Shown here: positions 9,037 to 22,044 of the stretch, in pieces | Layout: each line of letters begins with the position of its first letter | How positions within the stretch are numbered: position 1 is the first letter of the stretch | Source: Betaproteobacteria bacterium | Lineage (GTDB): Bacteria; Pseudomonadota; Gammaproteobacteria; Burkholderiales; Burkholderiaceae_C | Length of the DNA: 53,867 nucleotides | Reading direction: 5' to 3' | Assembly (NCBI GenBank): GCA_009921265.1 | Contig: RFYV01000015.1 | Coordinates: 1-53,867, forward strand | Made by a program: the position numbers and the translations under genes | The notes under the pieces: generated by a model | The model's input: the letters and a program-made list of their open reading frames with translations, nothing else | The model's database searches: none | Told to the model about the DNA's origin: nothing

Positions 9037-9636
9037 TTATGCAGAAACAGATGAATCTGCTTCTGCAACGGGTTTGGCAGCGCCACCCGATTTTTTGCGG
9101 CCTGGCGCGATCATCATGACCATCTGCCGCCCTTCCAACTTGGGAAATTGCTCAACCACAATGAGGTCAGCCAATTCATCCCGAATGCGTTGCAACAACG
9201 CCATTCCGATCTCTTGATGCGTTATCTCTCGGCCTCTAAATCGCAACGTTATCTTGCATTTGTCTCCATCATCCAAAAAGCGCTTGATGTTGCGCACTTT
9301 GATGTTGTAGTCACCATCGTCAGTACCAGGTCTGAATTTGATTTCTTTGACCTCGATGACTTTTTGTTTGGACTTCGCTTCTGCTGCCTTTTTTTGCTCT
9401 TGGTATTTGAATTTGCCGTAATCCATGAGACGGCATACCGGAGGTTCTGCGTTGGGTGCAATTTCTACCAGATCGACATCGTATTCCCCAGCCAAGCGCA
9501 AGGCTTCGGCAAAGCTAACAACGCCAAGAGGCTCGTTATTGGGTCCACTGAGTCGTACTTCGGGGGCCATGATTTCCCGATTAAGGCGGTGTTTGCGTTC
9601 CTCGCGTTGGCGGCGATCGCGAAATTCTGTAACGAT
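9037..9636 (-). CDS. infC: translation initiation factor IF-3 (non-AUG start)
   Basis: IF3 binds the 30S subunit, blocks premature 50S joining and proofreads the start codon. The conserved sequence continues upstream of the first ATG (9570): HRLNREI and the basic [10 protein letters not shown] are in frame back to an ATC codon at 9636, preceded by AAAGGA at 8 bases spacing. An ATT at 9645 is a second option. This gives about 199 residues. The linker [15 protein letters not shown] and the C-terminal domain ([26 protein letters not shown]) are intact. Near-cognate starts such as AUU are known for infC in E. coli and underlie its autoregulation. Confidence 0.93.
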   Translation of the reverse strand: MVTEFRDRRQREERKHRLNREIMAPEVRLSGPNNEPLGVVSFAEALRLAGEYDVDLVEIAPNAEPPVCRLMDYGKFKYQEQKKAAEAKSKQKVIEVKEIKFRPGTDDGDYNIKVRNIKRFLDDGDKCKITLRFRGREITHQEIGMALLQRIRDELADLIVVEQFPKLEGRQMVMMIAPGRKKSGGAAKPVAEADSSVSA

Positions 9637-9701
9637 GGTTGAAATCCTTTAAAAAACACTAACACCCGAACCCTGACGCAGCATGGGAATCGCCTGGGCG
9701 A

Positions 9702-11609
9702 TTAGCATTTGCTCGCCACATCGGAAACAATCTTTTGTGAGAAGTCTTCGAGGGACATAACACCAAGGTCTTTATGACCTCGGGCGCGTACGGCTACGGA
9801 ACCCGCCGCCTTCTCTTTGTCACCTACGACCAAGATATACGGCAACTTTTGCAATGAATGCTCACGTATTTTATACGTAATCTTTTCATTGCGCAGGTCT
9901 AATTCCACCCTAAGCCCTTGATTTTTCAGCTTATTTGCCACAAATTGGACGTAATCGGCCTGAGAATCGGTAATATTACACACAATCACTTGAGTTGGAG
10001 CAAGCCAAACGGGCAGGCTTCCAGCGTGTTCTTCGATCAAAATGCCGATAAAACGCTCCAAACTGCCCACAATGGCGCGGTGCAACATGACCGGTCTTTG
10101 GCGCGAACCGTCTTCGGCCACATATTCGGCGTCGAGCCGCTCGGGCATCGAAAAATCCAACTGCATCGTACCGCACTGCCAATGACGACCAATGGCGTCT
10201 TTGAGCGTGTATTCAATTTTGGGACCATAAAAAGCACCGTCGCCTGGAGAAATTTCAAACTCGCAACCCGATGCGCGCAAACTCTCAATCAATGCATGTT
10301 CGGCCTTATCCCAAATCGCATCTGATCCAATGCGGTTTTCGGGTCTGGTTGCGACTTTGTAAATGATGTTGTTAAAACCAAAATCTTTATAAACTTTTTG
10401 CAACAAGGTTGTGTAATTGACGCATTCACTCAAGATGTGATCTTCAGTGCAAAAAATATGTCCGTCGTCTTGCGTAAAACCGCGTACGCGCATGATGCCG
10501 TGCAAACCACCCGAAGGCTCATTGCGATGGCATTGACCAAACTCGCCCAAACGAAGAGGTAAATCGCGATAACTCTTGATGCCTTGCTTATAAATCAAAA
10601 TATGCCCAGGGCAATTCATGGGCTTTAAAGCGTAATCACGTTTTTCACTCTCAGTGGTGAACATGTTGTCGCGATACTTGTCCCAGTGACCTGTTTTTTT
10701 CCACAATGTTTTATCAATAATTTGTGGACCTTTGACTTCGAGATACCCATTGTCGCGATACACCTGACGCATGTATTGCTCAACCATTTGCCAAATTGTC
10801 CAACCCTTGGGATGCCAAAACACCAATCCAGGCGCGTGGTCATCGATGTGAAACAAATCGAGTTCGCGGCCTAATTTGCGGTGATCGCGTTTTTCTGCTT
10901 CCTCGAGCATGGTGAGGTATTGCTGTAATTCGTCTTTGGTTGACCATGCCGTGCCATACACACGTTGCAACATTTCATTACGATGATCGCCACGCCAATA
11001 AGCGCCAGCGACTTTCATTAACTTGAAGTGTTTGAGTTTACCCGTACTCGGCACGTGAGGGCCTCTGCACAAATCGGTAAACGCGCCTTCGCTGTACAAG
11101 GACACATCTTCACCCGCAGGAATACTTGAAATGATTTCTGCTTTGTAATTCTCGCCAATTTTTTTAAAGTAAGACATCGCCTCATCACGCGGCAACACTT
11201 GACGCAACACTGGCTCGTCTTTATTGGCTAAAAGCGTCATGCGTTTTTCAATTTCAATCAAATCTTCAGGGGTGAAAGGTCGGCTGTATGAAAAATCGTA
11301 ATAAAACCCGTTTTCAATCACAGGACCAATTGTGACTTGTGCTTCAGGAAATAATTCTTTCACTGCATAAGCCAACAAATGCGCAGTTGAGTGACGAATC
11401 ACGTCCAAGCCTTCGGCGTCTTTAGCGGTAATGATGGCTAAATTTGCATTTTTTTGAATGGTGTAACTCGTATCAACCACTTGACCATCGACTTTGCCTG
11501 CTAATGCGGCCTTGGCCAATCCTGAACCAATTGAGTTGGCCACCTCTGCCACAGTTACAGGCGTGGGAAACTCTCGCAATGAACCATCGGGAAGCGTGAT
11601 TTGAACCAT
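9702..11609 (-). CDS. thrS: threonyl-tRNA synthetase
   Basis: Class II synthetase of 635 residues from the ATG at 11609 ([14 protein letters not shown]); upstream in-frame ATGs at 11615 and 11642 are less likely. Domains in order: N-terminal TGS domain (1-60), the editing domain with [16 protein letters not shown] (a HxxxH zinc-type motif), the class II core with the zinc/Thr-site Cys in MNCPGHI, motif 2 near [10 protein letters not shown] and motif 3 [15 protein letters not shown], and the anticodon-binding domain ([14 protein letters not shown]). It heads the cluster with infC 65 bases downstream. A hairpin with a T-run lies just upstream of the start. Confidence 0.97.
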   Translation of the reverse strand: MVQITLPDGSLREFPTPVTVAEVANSIGSGLAKAALAGKVDGQVVDTSYTIQKNANLAIITAKDAEGLDVIRHSTAHLLAYAVKELFPEAQVTIGPVIENGFYYDFSYSRPFTPEDLIEIEKRMTLLANKDEPVLRQVLPRDEAMSYFKKIGENYKAEIISSIPAGEDVSLYSEGAFTDLCRGPHVPSTGKLKHFKLMKVAGAYWRGDHRNEMLQRVYGTAWSTKDELQQYLTMLEEAEKRDHRKLGRELDLFHIDDHAPGLVFWHPKGWTIWQMVEQYMRQVYRDNGYLEVKGPQIIDKTLWKKTGHWDKYRDNMFTTESEKRDYALKPMNCPGHILIYKQGIKSYRDLPLRLGEFGQCHRNEPSGGLHGIMRVRGFTQDDGHIFCTEDHILSECVNYTTLLQKVYKDFGFNNIIYKVATRPENRIGSDAIWDKAEHALIESLRASGCEFEISPGDGAFYGPKIEYTLKDAIGRHWQCGTMQLDFSMPERLDAEYVAEDGSRQRPVMLHRAIVGSLERFIGILIEEHAGSLPVWLAPTQVIVCNITDSQADYVQFVANKLKNQGLRVELDLRNEKITYKIREHSLQKLPYILVVGDKEKAAGSVAVRARGHKDLGVMSLEDFSQKIVSDVASKC

Positions 11610-11632
11610 ATCCATCTCTTGTTGAGCAATGC

Positions 11633-11663
11633 AAAAAAACACAAAGCGCGGTCAATGCCGCGC
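11633..11663 (-). terminator. rho-independent hairpin upstream of thrS
   Basis: On the minus strand GCGCGG, loop CATTGA, CCGCGC (six perfect G/C pairs, extended by four A/T pairs after one mismatch), then TTTGTG and seven T. It ends 24 bases before the thrS ATG. It may stop transcripts coming from the decayed isocitrate lyase gene, or act as a leader attenuator of thrS. Confidence 0.7.
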
Positions 11664-11712
11664 CTTGTGATTTTCCCATAAAAAAAACAAACCCTTGTGG
11701 GTCTGCTCTGAA

Positions 11713-12811
11713 TCAATGGGATTGTTCTTCTTTGGTAGAACCTGTGAGTGCTGTCACATTGGACTTGCCGCCTTGAATCACGGTTGTGATTTCGTCAAAA
11801 TAACCTATGCCCACTTCTTGTTGATGCGACACAAAGGTGTATCCACGATCGCGCGCTGCAAATTCGGGCTCTTGAACTTTTTCCACATAAGCGGTGATGC
11901 CGCGATTGGCATAGTCTTGTGACAACTCAAACATGCTGTGCCACATGGAGTGAATGCCTGAAAGCGTGATGAATTGGTACTTCTAGCCCATGGCACCCAA
12001 CTCGCGTTGGAATTTTGCAATCGTTGCATCATCCAAATTTTTCTTCCAATTGAAAGAAGGCGAACAGTTGTAGGCCAACATTTTTCCGGGATGAACTTTG
12101 TGAACCGCTTCGGCAAATTGCTTAGCAAATTCCAAATCGGGCGTACCTGTTTCGCACCACATCGTATCGGCATAATACGAATAGGCAATCGCACGTGAAA
12201 CCGCTTGCGCCATTCCTTTTTTGGTTTTGTAAAAACCTTCGGCAGTCCGCTCGCCTGTTAAGAACGGTTTGTTATTGGCGTCATAGCCACTGGTGAGCAA
12301 ATCAGCGGCTTCTGCTTCGGTGCGTGCAATCACCAATGTGGGCGTACCGCAAACGTCGGCTGCCATGCGTGCTGCAATTAATTTTTGCACCGCTTATGCG
12401 GTGGGCACCAATACTTTGCCGCCCATCTGTCCGCATTTTTTAACCGATGCCAATTGATCTTCAAAGTGAACACCACCCGCCCCCGCTTTGATCATCGCCT
12501 TCATCAATTCAAATGCATTAACAACGCCACCAAAACCTGCTTCGGCATCGGCAACGATAGGTGCAAAATCCCACATATCCATAGTCACCTTGGTTCACAC
12601 CCTTAGACCACTGAATTTCATCGGCACGACGAAACGTATTGCTAATGCGCTCAACCACATTGGGCACCGAGTTAACGGAATACAAGGATTGATCGGGATA
12701 CATGGTCGAATAAGAATTGTTATCCGCCGCGACTTGCCAATCCGACAAATAAATGGCTTTGATACCCGCTTTAACTTGTTGCATCGCCTGACCGCCTGTG
12801 AGCGCGCCCAG
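11713..12811 (-). pseudogene. aceA: isocitrate lyase pseudogene (5'-truncated, frameshifted, two stops)
   Basis: Isocitrate lyase, the first glyoxylate-shunt enzyme, survives as fragments. The start (roughly the first 80-90 residues) is missing: recognisable sequence begins [16 protein letters not shown] at about 12811. The frame changes near 12585 after WSKGVNQGD and resumes at [20 protein letters not shown] at 12391-12393 replaces the RE of VLVPTREAV, and a TAG near 11982 replaces a Tyr in GAMGYKYQF. The catalytic signature KKCGH reads KKCGQ. The C-terminus is intact to TALTGSTKEEQSH. The multiple lesions make a sequencing error unlikely, so the product is almost certainly not made. Confidence 0.93.
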
Positions 12812-13470
12812 TCATTTTTCGGCAATTTTTTATTCTCTATTTTGATGCTCTACGGCATGGCGTTGTCGCAGGCCTTTTCAGCGGGCATCATCATGTCGTG
12901 TATTCCTGTTGCGGTGGCCTTACTCAGTCGAATTTTTTTAAAAGAACGTATCCAACGATCTACACAATGGGCTTTGTTATTGGCGGTGTCGGGCCTATTA
13001 ATACTCAACACGTATTCGGCGAGTCCATCATCAACGGACGAATCGAGCGCTTCGTTGCTAGGCCATATTTGCTTACTGGGCGCGGTTTTTTGCGAGGCCA
13101 TGTATGTGGTCATCGGTCGAACTCTTTCTCAAGTAATTCAGCCCAAACGAATCACAGCGGTCATTAATTTATGGGGACTGATCTTAATCACGCCATTGGC
13201 TTTGATGGCGATTCAACAAACTGGCATTCCACACGTCGATGCATCTTTGTGGTGGCTATTGCTGTTTTACGGCCTTGCAGCAAGCGTTGGAACGGTCTGG
13301 GGATGACCGGCTCTCGCCACGTACGCGCCTCTCAGGCCGGTATTTTCACCACCATGCTACCCATCAGTGCATGTGTAGTAGGTTGGTTATTGGGTGAACA
13401 AACAAATTCAATTCAATGGATTGCGCTTGGGCTTTCTCTCTTCGCAGTAGTGCTTGTGACTAAAAAATGA
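12812..13470 (+). pseudogene. EamA/DMT-family transporter pseudogene (5'-truncated, frameshifted)
   Basis: Remains of a ten-helix drug/metabolite transporter. The recognisable part begins FFGNFLFSILMLYGM, normally about residue 65-70 of such proteins, so the start and first two or three membrane segments are lost. Homology continues through GIIMSCIPVAVALLSRIF and FYGLAASVGTVW to a frameshift near 13303; the next frame continues SRHVRASQAGIFTTMLP to GLSLFAVVLVTKK and stops at 13470. It abuts the isocitrate lyase remnant head to head at the same junction, which implies that one deletion removed both 5' ends. The reading frame upstream of the junction is only antisense lyase sequence. Confidence 0.88.
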
Positions 13471-13648
13471 TGTTCTTCCTCGAGAAAAAGTGATTTTTCG
13501 AGTGAAAAAACCAAAAAAAACAACATTTACCTTTGAAAAAATTGTTTTTCCTATTGGAAATGATCATTTTCTACATTAGGATGCGAGGTGTTGAGAGCAA
13601 CTTGTTTGTTTTCAGCATTTCAACATTCTTCTAGAAGGAAAATAAATC

Positions 13649-14119
13649 ATGGCAACTGCAAAAAAATCACCAGCTAAAAAAGCGGCTAAAAAGCCAGCAG
13701 CTAAAAAACCCGCAGCGAAAAAAGTAGCGGCCAAGAAACCAGCAGCTAAAAAAGTAGCAGCAAAGAAACCAGCTGCAAAAAAAGTAGCAGCTAAAAAAGC
13801 TCCTGCAAAAAAAGTAGCAGTAAAGAAGCCAGTCGCTAAAAAAGCCGTCAAAAAAGCGCCCGCCAAAAAGCGTACGCCCAATGCTGCATTCATGAAGCCA
13901 TTAACACCAAGCGCCGCATTGGCTGCTGTTGTGGGCGCAAATCCCCTGCCACGTACAGAAGTTGTGAGCAAGATTTGGGTTTACATCAAAAAGCATGGCC
14001 TGCAAGACAAAGTCAACAGACGCAACATCAACTCTGATGACAAATTGCGCGCAGTCTTTGGCAAGGGCCAAGTGACGATGTTTGAACTTGCAAGTTTGAT
14101 CGGCAAGCACCTGAGCTGA
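13649..14119 (+). CDS. Lys/Ala-repeat protein with C-terminal SWIB domain (histone H1-like)
   Basis: A 156-residue protein. Residues 1-75 are a lysine-rich tail of near-tandem AAKKP/AAKKV pentads, resembling histone H1 C-terminal tails and bacterial H1-like proteins. Residues about 80-156 form a SWIB/MDM2 domain (AFMKPLTPSAALAAVVG, WVYIKKHGLQDK, INSDDKLRAVFG, ELASLIGKHL). Such proteins occur in Burkholderiales and chlamydiae; a nucleoid-associated role is likely but unproven. AGAAGGA precedes the ATG. The gene stands alone, with a bidirectional terminator 21 bases downstream. Confidence 0.9.
   Translation: MATAKKSPAKKAAKKPAAKKPAAKKVAAKKPAAKKVAAKKPAAKKVAAKKAPAKKVAVKKPVAKKAVKKAPAKKRTPNAAFMKPLTPSAALAAVVGANPLPRTEVVSKIWVYIKKHGLQDKVNRRNINSDDKLRAVFGKGQVTMFELASLIGKHLS
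13660..13870 (+). repeat. 15-bp imperfect tandem repeats encoding AAKK[P/V]
   Basis: Near-identical 15-base units of the type GCAGCTAAAAAACCA run through the 5' half of the SWIB gene, encoding the Lys/Ala pentads. Copy number is about a dozen with drift at third positions. Such repeats can change length by slippage while staying in frame. Confidence 0.75.
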
Positions 14120-14140
14120 TATTTTCAGACTCAAAAAAAA

Positions 14141-14165
14141 GCCCCGAGTGATCGGGGCTTTTTTT
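14141..14165. terminator. bidirectional rho-independent terminator
   Basis: GCCCCGA, loop GTGA, TCGGGGC is a perfect seven-pair stem with eight A before it and seven T after it, so it works on both strands. It serves the SWIB gene (plus) and the lipoprotein gene (minus). Confidence 0.95.
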
Positions 14166-14204
14166 ATTTCCGAACACTTCGCCGTTATGACGAGATGCTT
14201 GAAA

Positions 14205-14414
14205 TTACTTACCGGCTGGTGCAGGTGCTGCTGCAGGTGCTGCTGCAGGAGCTGCTGCAGGTGCTGCTGCAGGTGCATCAGCTGGTGCAGGTGCTGCTGC
14301 AGGAGCCTCAGCAGCAGGTGCTGGAGCAGGTGCTGGTGCTGGAGGAGCTTCTTTTTTGCCACAAGCAATTAAAGTAGCGGCCAACAATGTTGCCAATAAG
14401 AGTGATTTTTTCAT
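14205..14414 (-). CDS. small Ala/Pro-rich lipoprotein
   Basis: A 69-residue protein. The N-terminus MKKSLLLATLLAATLIAC is a lipoprotein signal peptide whose lipobox gives Cys18 as the acylated first residue, followed by GKKE. Gly/Lys after the Cys, not Asp, suggests outer-membrane sorting in the usual Lol rule. The rest is almost entirely A and P with a few acidic residues and ends PAGK. I recognise no domain; it may be a flexible periplasmic tether. AAAGGAAAAC precedes the ATG, and a putative promoter lies about 110 bases upstream. Downstream of roxA on the same strand. Confidence 0.82.
   Translation of the reverse strand: MKKSLLLATLLAATLIACGKKEAPPAPAPAPAPAAEAPAAAPAPADAPAAAPAAAPAAAPAAAPAPAGK
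14217..14340 (-). repeat. 12-bp tandem repeats in the lipoprotein gene
   Basis: Units close to GCAGCAGCACCT (minus strand) repeat about ten times and encode Ala/Pro tetrads (APAA). The repeat also opens spurious Cys- and Gln-rich frames on the other strand. Copy number is likely to vary between strains. Confidence 0.8.
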
Positions 14415-14525
14415 GAAGTTTTCCTTTGGATTGAAAAGAAGAAATTTTAGGACGCGCCACAGGCAAACATGATGCTCAAACTGTGGCTGAGCCGATGGAC
14501 TCAGGCTCCTTCAACTCAGCCAATT

Positions 14526-14553
14526 ATTATAGGGTAAATCCCAAAGAAACCAA
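14526..14553 (-). promoter_or_regulatory. putative sigma-70 promoter of the lipoprotein gene
   Basis: On the minus strand a perfect TATAAT (14531-14526) is preceded at 16 bases by TTGGTT, a partial -35 box. It lies between the roxA stop and the lipoprotein start and would give a leader of about 105 bases. A seven-base inverted repeat (GGCTGAG/CTCAGCC, 14485-14521) sits at the predicted start of transcription. Confidence 0.5.
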
Positions 14554-14562
14554 AACGTTGCG

Positions 14563-15687
14563 TTATCTGGCCCATAACCACCCAAATTTGACCCAGTCTC
14601 TCATCAGACTGATGGCTGCCTCAGGGGCTTTTTGGAGGTCGCCTAATTCCAAGTATTTTTGATCCGCCAGTTTTTTGAGCATTTGCGCATCTCGCCCCTT
14701 GGCATACCAACTTTCACCATTCAAAAAGATAAAACGATCGTCATACATCATTCGGCTTTGTGAATTGAGTTCAACCCGTTTAAGCGACTTTGGACAGTTT
14801 TGTGATTGAAAACATACTTGCTGCTTGGGTTCGGTCAAACTTTCGCCCAATGCGCGCTGCATTTGATCAGAATCAGACAGCAATTGAGTGATCGATTTTT
14901 TGGCAAATCGTTGAATTGATATTGGAATTTGCGCGGGATGATCGACCGCTTGTTGCTCTGGATCCCCAAATAAGATTTGGGGTGACTCCTCGTCGATTTC
15001 AAAACGCTGTAATAAATCCATCGCCAAATCCAAAGAGAGAGGCGCACGAAATCCAATCGAATAAGTCATGCAATCGGGCCCCAGAGCAACGCCCTCATGC
15101 GCATAGTGAGGGGGCAAATACAAAAGATCCCCTGGCTCCAAAATATATTCTTGCGTAGGCGAGAAATTCGCTAATATTTTTAAAGGCATCTGGGGTTGCA
15201 AACGCAAATCCTTTTGCGCACCAATGCGCCAGCGACGCGCTCCTTGGGCTTGCAATAAAAACACATCATAAGAATCAAAGTGAGGCCCAACCCCGCCGCC
15301 TTGCGATGCGTAGCTGATCATTACATCATCGAGTCTTGCATCTGGAACAAAACGAAAGTATTGCAAGATTTTTGCCACTCGCTCATTGAGTAGATCGACA
15401 CCTTGCACCAACAAAGTCCAATTGGGCGTGCCCACTGCGGGCAAGTCTTGGGAACGAAAAGGCCCGTGTTTGAGCTGCCAAGCTTGCGTTCGGGGATTGA
15501 TTTTCATCAAACGAGATGAGACCTCTTCTTGTTGGGCCATCTCAAAAAGCTCATCGCGGCTCAAAACGGATTCCATATCGCGAACAGCGCCACGAACCAA
15601 CAAAGGCCGCGTTTGCCAGTGCCTCTTCATGAATTGTTGCGGACTGATATTTCCCAAAAGATCGCACGGCTGAAGTATCTTCATCAT
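14563..15687 (-). CDS. roxA: cupin-4/JmjC ribosomal oxygenase (L16 arginine hydroxylase-like)
   Basis: A 374-residue Fe(II)/2-oxoglutarate oxygenase similar to E. coli YcfD/RoxA, which hydroxylates an arginine of ribosomal protein uL16. The JmjC-type metal triad is visible: HFDSYDVF gives H136 and D138, and YLPPHYAHEG gives H197. GDLLYLPPHYAHEG and RRWRIG are typical of cupin-4 proteins, and a C-terminal winged-helix region follows. The first two codons are both ATG (15687, 15684). It is transcribed away from the slyD-like gene, with 33 bases between starts, so the promoters overlap. Confidence 0.87.
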   Translation of the reverse strand: MMKILQPCDLLGNISPQQFMKRHWQTRPLLVRGAVRDMESVLSRDELFEMAQQEEVSSRLMKINPRTQAWQLKHGPFRSQDLPAVGTPNWTLLVQGVDLLNERVAKILQYFRFVPDARLDDVMISYASQGGGVGPHFDSYDVFLLQAQGARRWRIGAQKDLRLQPQMPLKILANFSPTQEYILEPGDLLYLPPHYAHEGVALGPDCMTYSIGFRAPLSLDLAMDLLQRFEIDEESPQILFGDPEQQAVDHPAQIPISIQRFAKKSITQLLSDSDQMQRALGESLTEPKQQVCFQSQNCPKSLKRVELNSQSRMMYDDRFIFLNGESWYAKGRDAQMLKKLADQKYLELGDLQKAPEAAISLMRDWVKFGWLWAR

Positions 15688-15720
15688 TTAGACTTTGTAA
15701 AACTGAGACAATTGTCCACC

Positions 15721-16245
15721 ATGAACATATTTAAACCCTGCGTTGTCTCCCTCACCTGGCTTCTCAAAGACACTTTAGGTGAAACTTTGGATGAACTCGA
15801 TGATCCCGTTGAATTTCTAATCGGTGGCCATGATTTATTCGACAAAATTGAACAATCCTTATCGGGTTTAAAGGCGGGCGAAAAAATTGACATTCATTTA
15901 GACCCCGAAGAAGCCTTTGGCGATTACAACGAAATGTTGGTTTTTTTGGAACCAAAAAATCTTTTCCCACCCGAATTGGAAGAAGGTATGACAATTGAAG
16001 GTCACGCACTTCCTGCGCAATGCAATCCTGATGCGCCGCATGACCTGATTTACACCGTCACCGAAATTTATCCTGAACACGTGGTGTTAGATGGCAATCA
16101 TCCTTTAGCGGGAATTGCTTTGCGTTTGCAACTCACTATTGTGAGTGTTCGTGAAGCATCTTCAAAGGAAATTGAAAAAGGAACTGTGGGGGTTGGATTT
16201 TTTAACGTACAACCGCTAGCACCAGGCAACCCGCATTTACACTGA
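15721..16245 (+). CDS. FKBP-type peptidyl-prolyl isomerase, SlyD-like
   Basis: A 174-residue protein from the ATG at 15721 (MNIFKPCVVSLTWLLKDTLG). The frame is open further upstream, but that part is antisense to roxA. It has the SlyD layout: a split FKBP domain (FLIGGHDLFDKIEQSLSGLKAGE, DPEEAFGDYNE) with an inserted chaperone flap of about 60 residues containing acidic segments. The C-terminus is short and ends PGNPHLH, lacking the long His/Cys-rich metal tail of E. coli SlyD. Prolyl isomerase and folding helper by family. One base separates its end from the convergent dut gene. Confidence 0.87.
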   Translation: MNIFKPCVVSLTWLLKDTLGETLDELDDPVEFLIGGHDLFDKIEQSLSGLKAGEKIDIHLDPEEAFGDYNEMLVFLEPKNLFPPELEEGMTIEGHALPAQCNPDAPHDLIYTVTEIYPEHVVLDGNHPLAGIALRLQLTIVSVREASSKEIEKGTVGVGFFNVQPLAPGNPHLH

Positions 16246-16246
16246 A

Positions 16247-16696
16247 TCAATCCGTGCCAGTTGAGCCATAACCACCCTCACCGCGCTCGCTGGCCTGTGA
16301 AAATTCATTCACCACATTGAATTGCGCTTGCGCCACAGGAATAATCACCAACTGAGCAATTCTTTCCATCGGCTCGATGGTGAAAGCCACATCACTGCGA
16401 TTCCAAGCACTAACCATGAGTTGACCTTGGTAATCGCTGTCGATCAATCCCACCAAATTGCCCAACACAATACCGTGTTTGTGCCCCAATCCTGAGCGCG
16501 GAAGAATCAAGGCTGCATAATGGGGATCATTGAGATGAATGGAGATGCCAGTGGGTATCAATTGCCAAGCATTGGCCGCCAAGGTCAGTGGCGCGTCTAA
16601 ACAAGCGCGCAAATCAAGCCCTGCGCTTCCCGAAGTTGCGTATTGCGGCAATTGATTGGCCATACGTGCATCGATGATTTTGACGTCTAGTTTCAT
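16247..16696 (-). CDS. dut: deoxyuridine 5'-triphosphate nucleotidohydrolase (dUTPase)
   Basis: Trimeric dUTPase of 149 residues that hydrolyses dUTP to dUMP, keeping uracil out of DNA and supplying dTMP synthesis. All five motifs are visible: [30 protein letters not shown] (with the catalytic Asp), RIAQLVIIP and the C-terminal P-loop-like [10 protein letters not shown]. It starts [12 protein letters not shown] and lies six bases after coaBC, the common dut-coaBC pairing. Confidence 0.97.
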   Translation of the reverse strand: MKLDVKIIDARMANQLPQYATSGSAGLDLRACLDAPLTLAANAWQLIPTGISIHLNDPHYAALILPRSGLGHKHGIVLGNLVGLIDSDYQGQLMVSAWNRSDVAFTIEPMERIAQLVIIPVAQAQFNVVNEFSQASERGEGGYGSTGTD

Positions 16697-16702
16697 AAAA
16701 GA

Positions 16703-21756
<5,054 letters not shown>

Positions 21757-21765
21757 CCTATAGGG

Positions 21766-22041
21766 ATGTTGACTCGCCCAGTTCCACTTATTTTGCTGGC
21801 CTTGCTTTTGATTTTGCAAGGCCAGTTGTGGTTGGGCCGCGGCAGCGTCACCAAAGTATGGCAACTGCAAGAACAGTTGCAAGAACAAAAAAAACAAAAC
21901 GCACAAGCCGAACTCGGTATTGAGCGATCACGCGCTGAGTTGCGTGATTTGCGCGAAGGCCTAGAGATGGTCCAAGAACGCGCGCGTCGTGAAATTGGGA
22001 TGGTTAAAGCCAATGAAATATTTGTACAAATCGCCAAATAG
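21766..22041 (+). CDS. ftsB: cell division protein FtsB (septum initiator)
   Basis: A 91-residue bitopic membrane protein. Residues 6-22 form one transmembrane helix (IPLILLALLLILQGQLWLG region), followed by a Gln/Glu-rich coiled coil (about 27-75) and a short end EIFVQIAK. FtsB joins FtsL and FtsQ in the divisome and activates septal peptidoglycan synthesis. It follows eno after nine bases, as in most betaproteobacteria, and its end is three bases from the convergent hslO. Confidence 0.92.
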   Translation: MLTRPVPLILLALLLILQGQLWLGRGSVTKVWQLQEQLQEQKKQNAQAELGIERSRAELRDLREGLEMVQERARREIGMVKANEIFVQIAK

Positions 22042-22044
22042 TTT

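Noticed and set aside
9918-10325. Long plus-strand frames inside thrS and pheT
   Set aside because: They are antisense to well-supported synthetase genes, with no recognisable domain or ribosome site.
12800-12830. Insertion-sequence footprint at the pseudogene junction
   Set aside because: No terminal inverted repeats, transposase fragment or target duplication are visible around the junction.
12488-13306. A 272-codon plus-strand open frame that looks like one membrane protein
   Set aside because: Its first third is antisense to the isocitrate lyase remnant and only the part after about 12811 resembles an EamA transporter; it is a chimera created by the deletion junction.
13479-13502. Hairpin CTCGA...TCGAG after the EamA remnant as a terminator
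   Set aside because: The stem is A/T-rich with a bulge and is followed by A residues, not a T-run, on the plus strand.
13612-13971. Minus-strand frame rich in Ala/Phe/Gly opposite the SWIB gene
   Set aside because: It mirrors the Lys/Ala repeat and has no independent start signal or domain.
13660-14340. Regular short repeats that might suggest a CRISPR array
   Set aside because: Units are 12 and 15 bases, contiguous, without spacers, and in frame with Ala/Pro and Ala/Lys coding.
13901-14372. Gln/Leu-rich minus-strand and Cys-rich plus-strand frames over the lipoprotein gene
   Set aside because: They are alternative readings of the 12-base Ala/Pro repeat.
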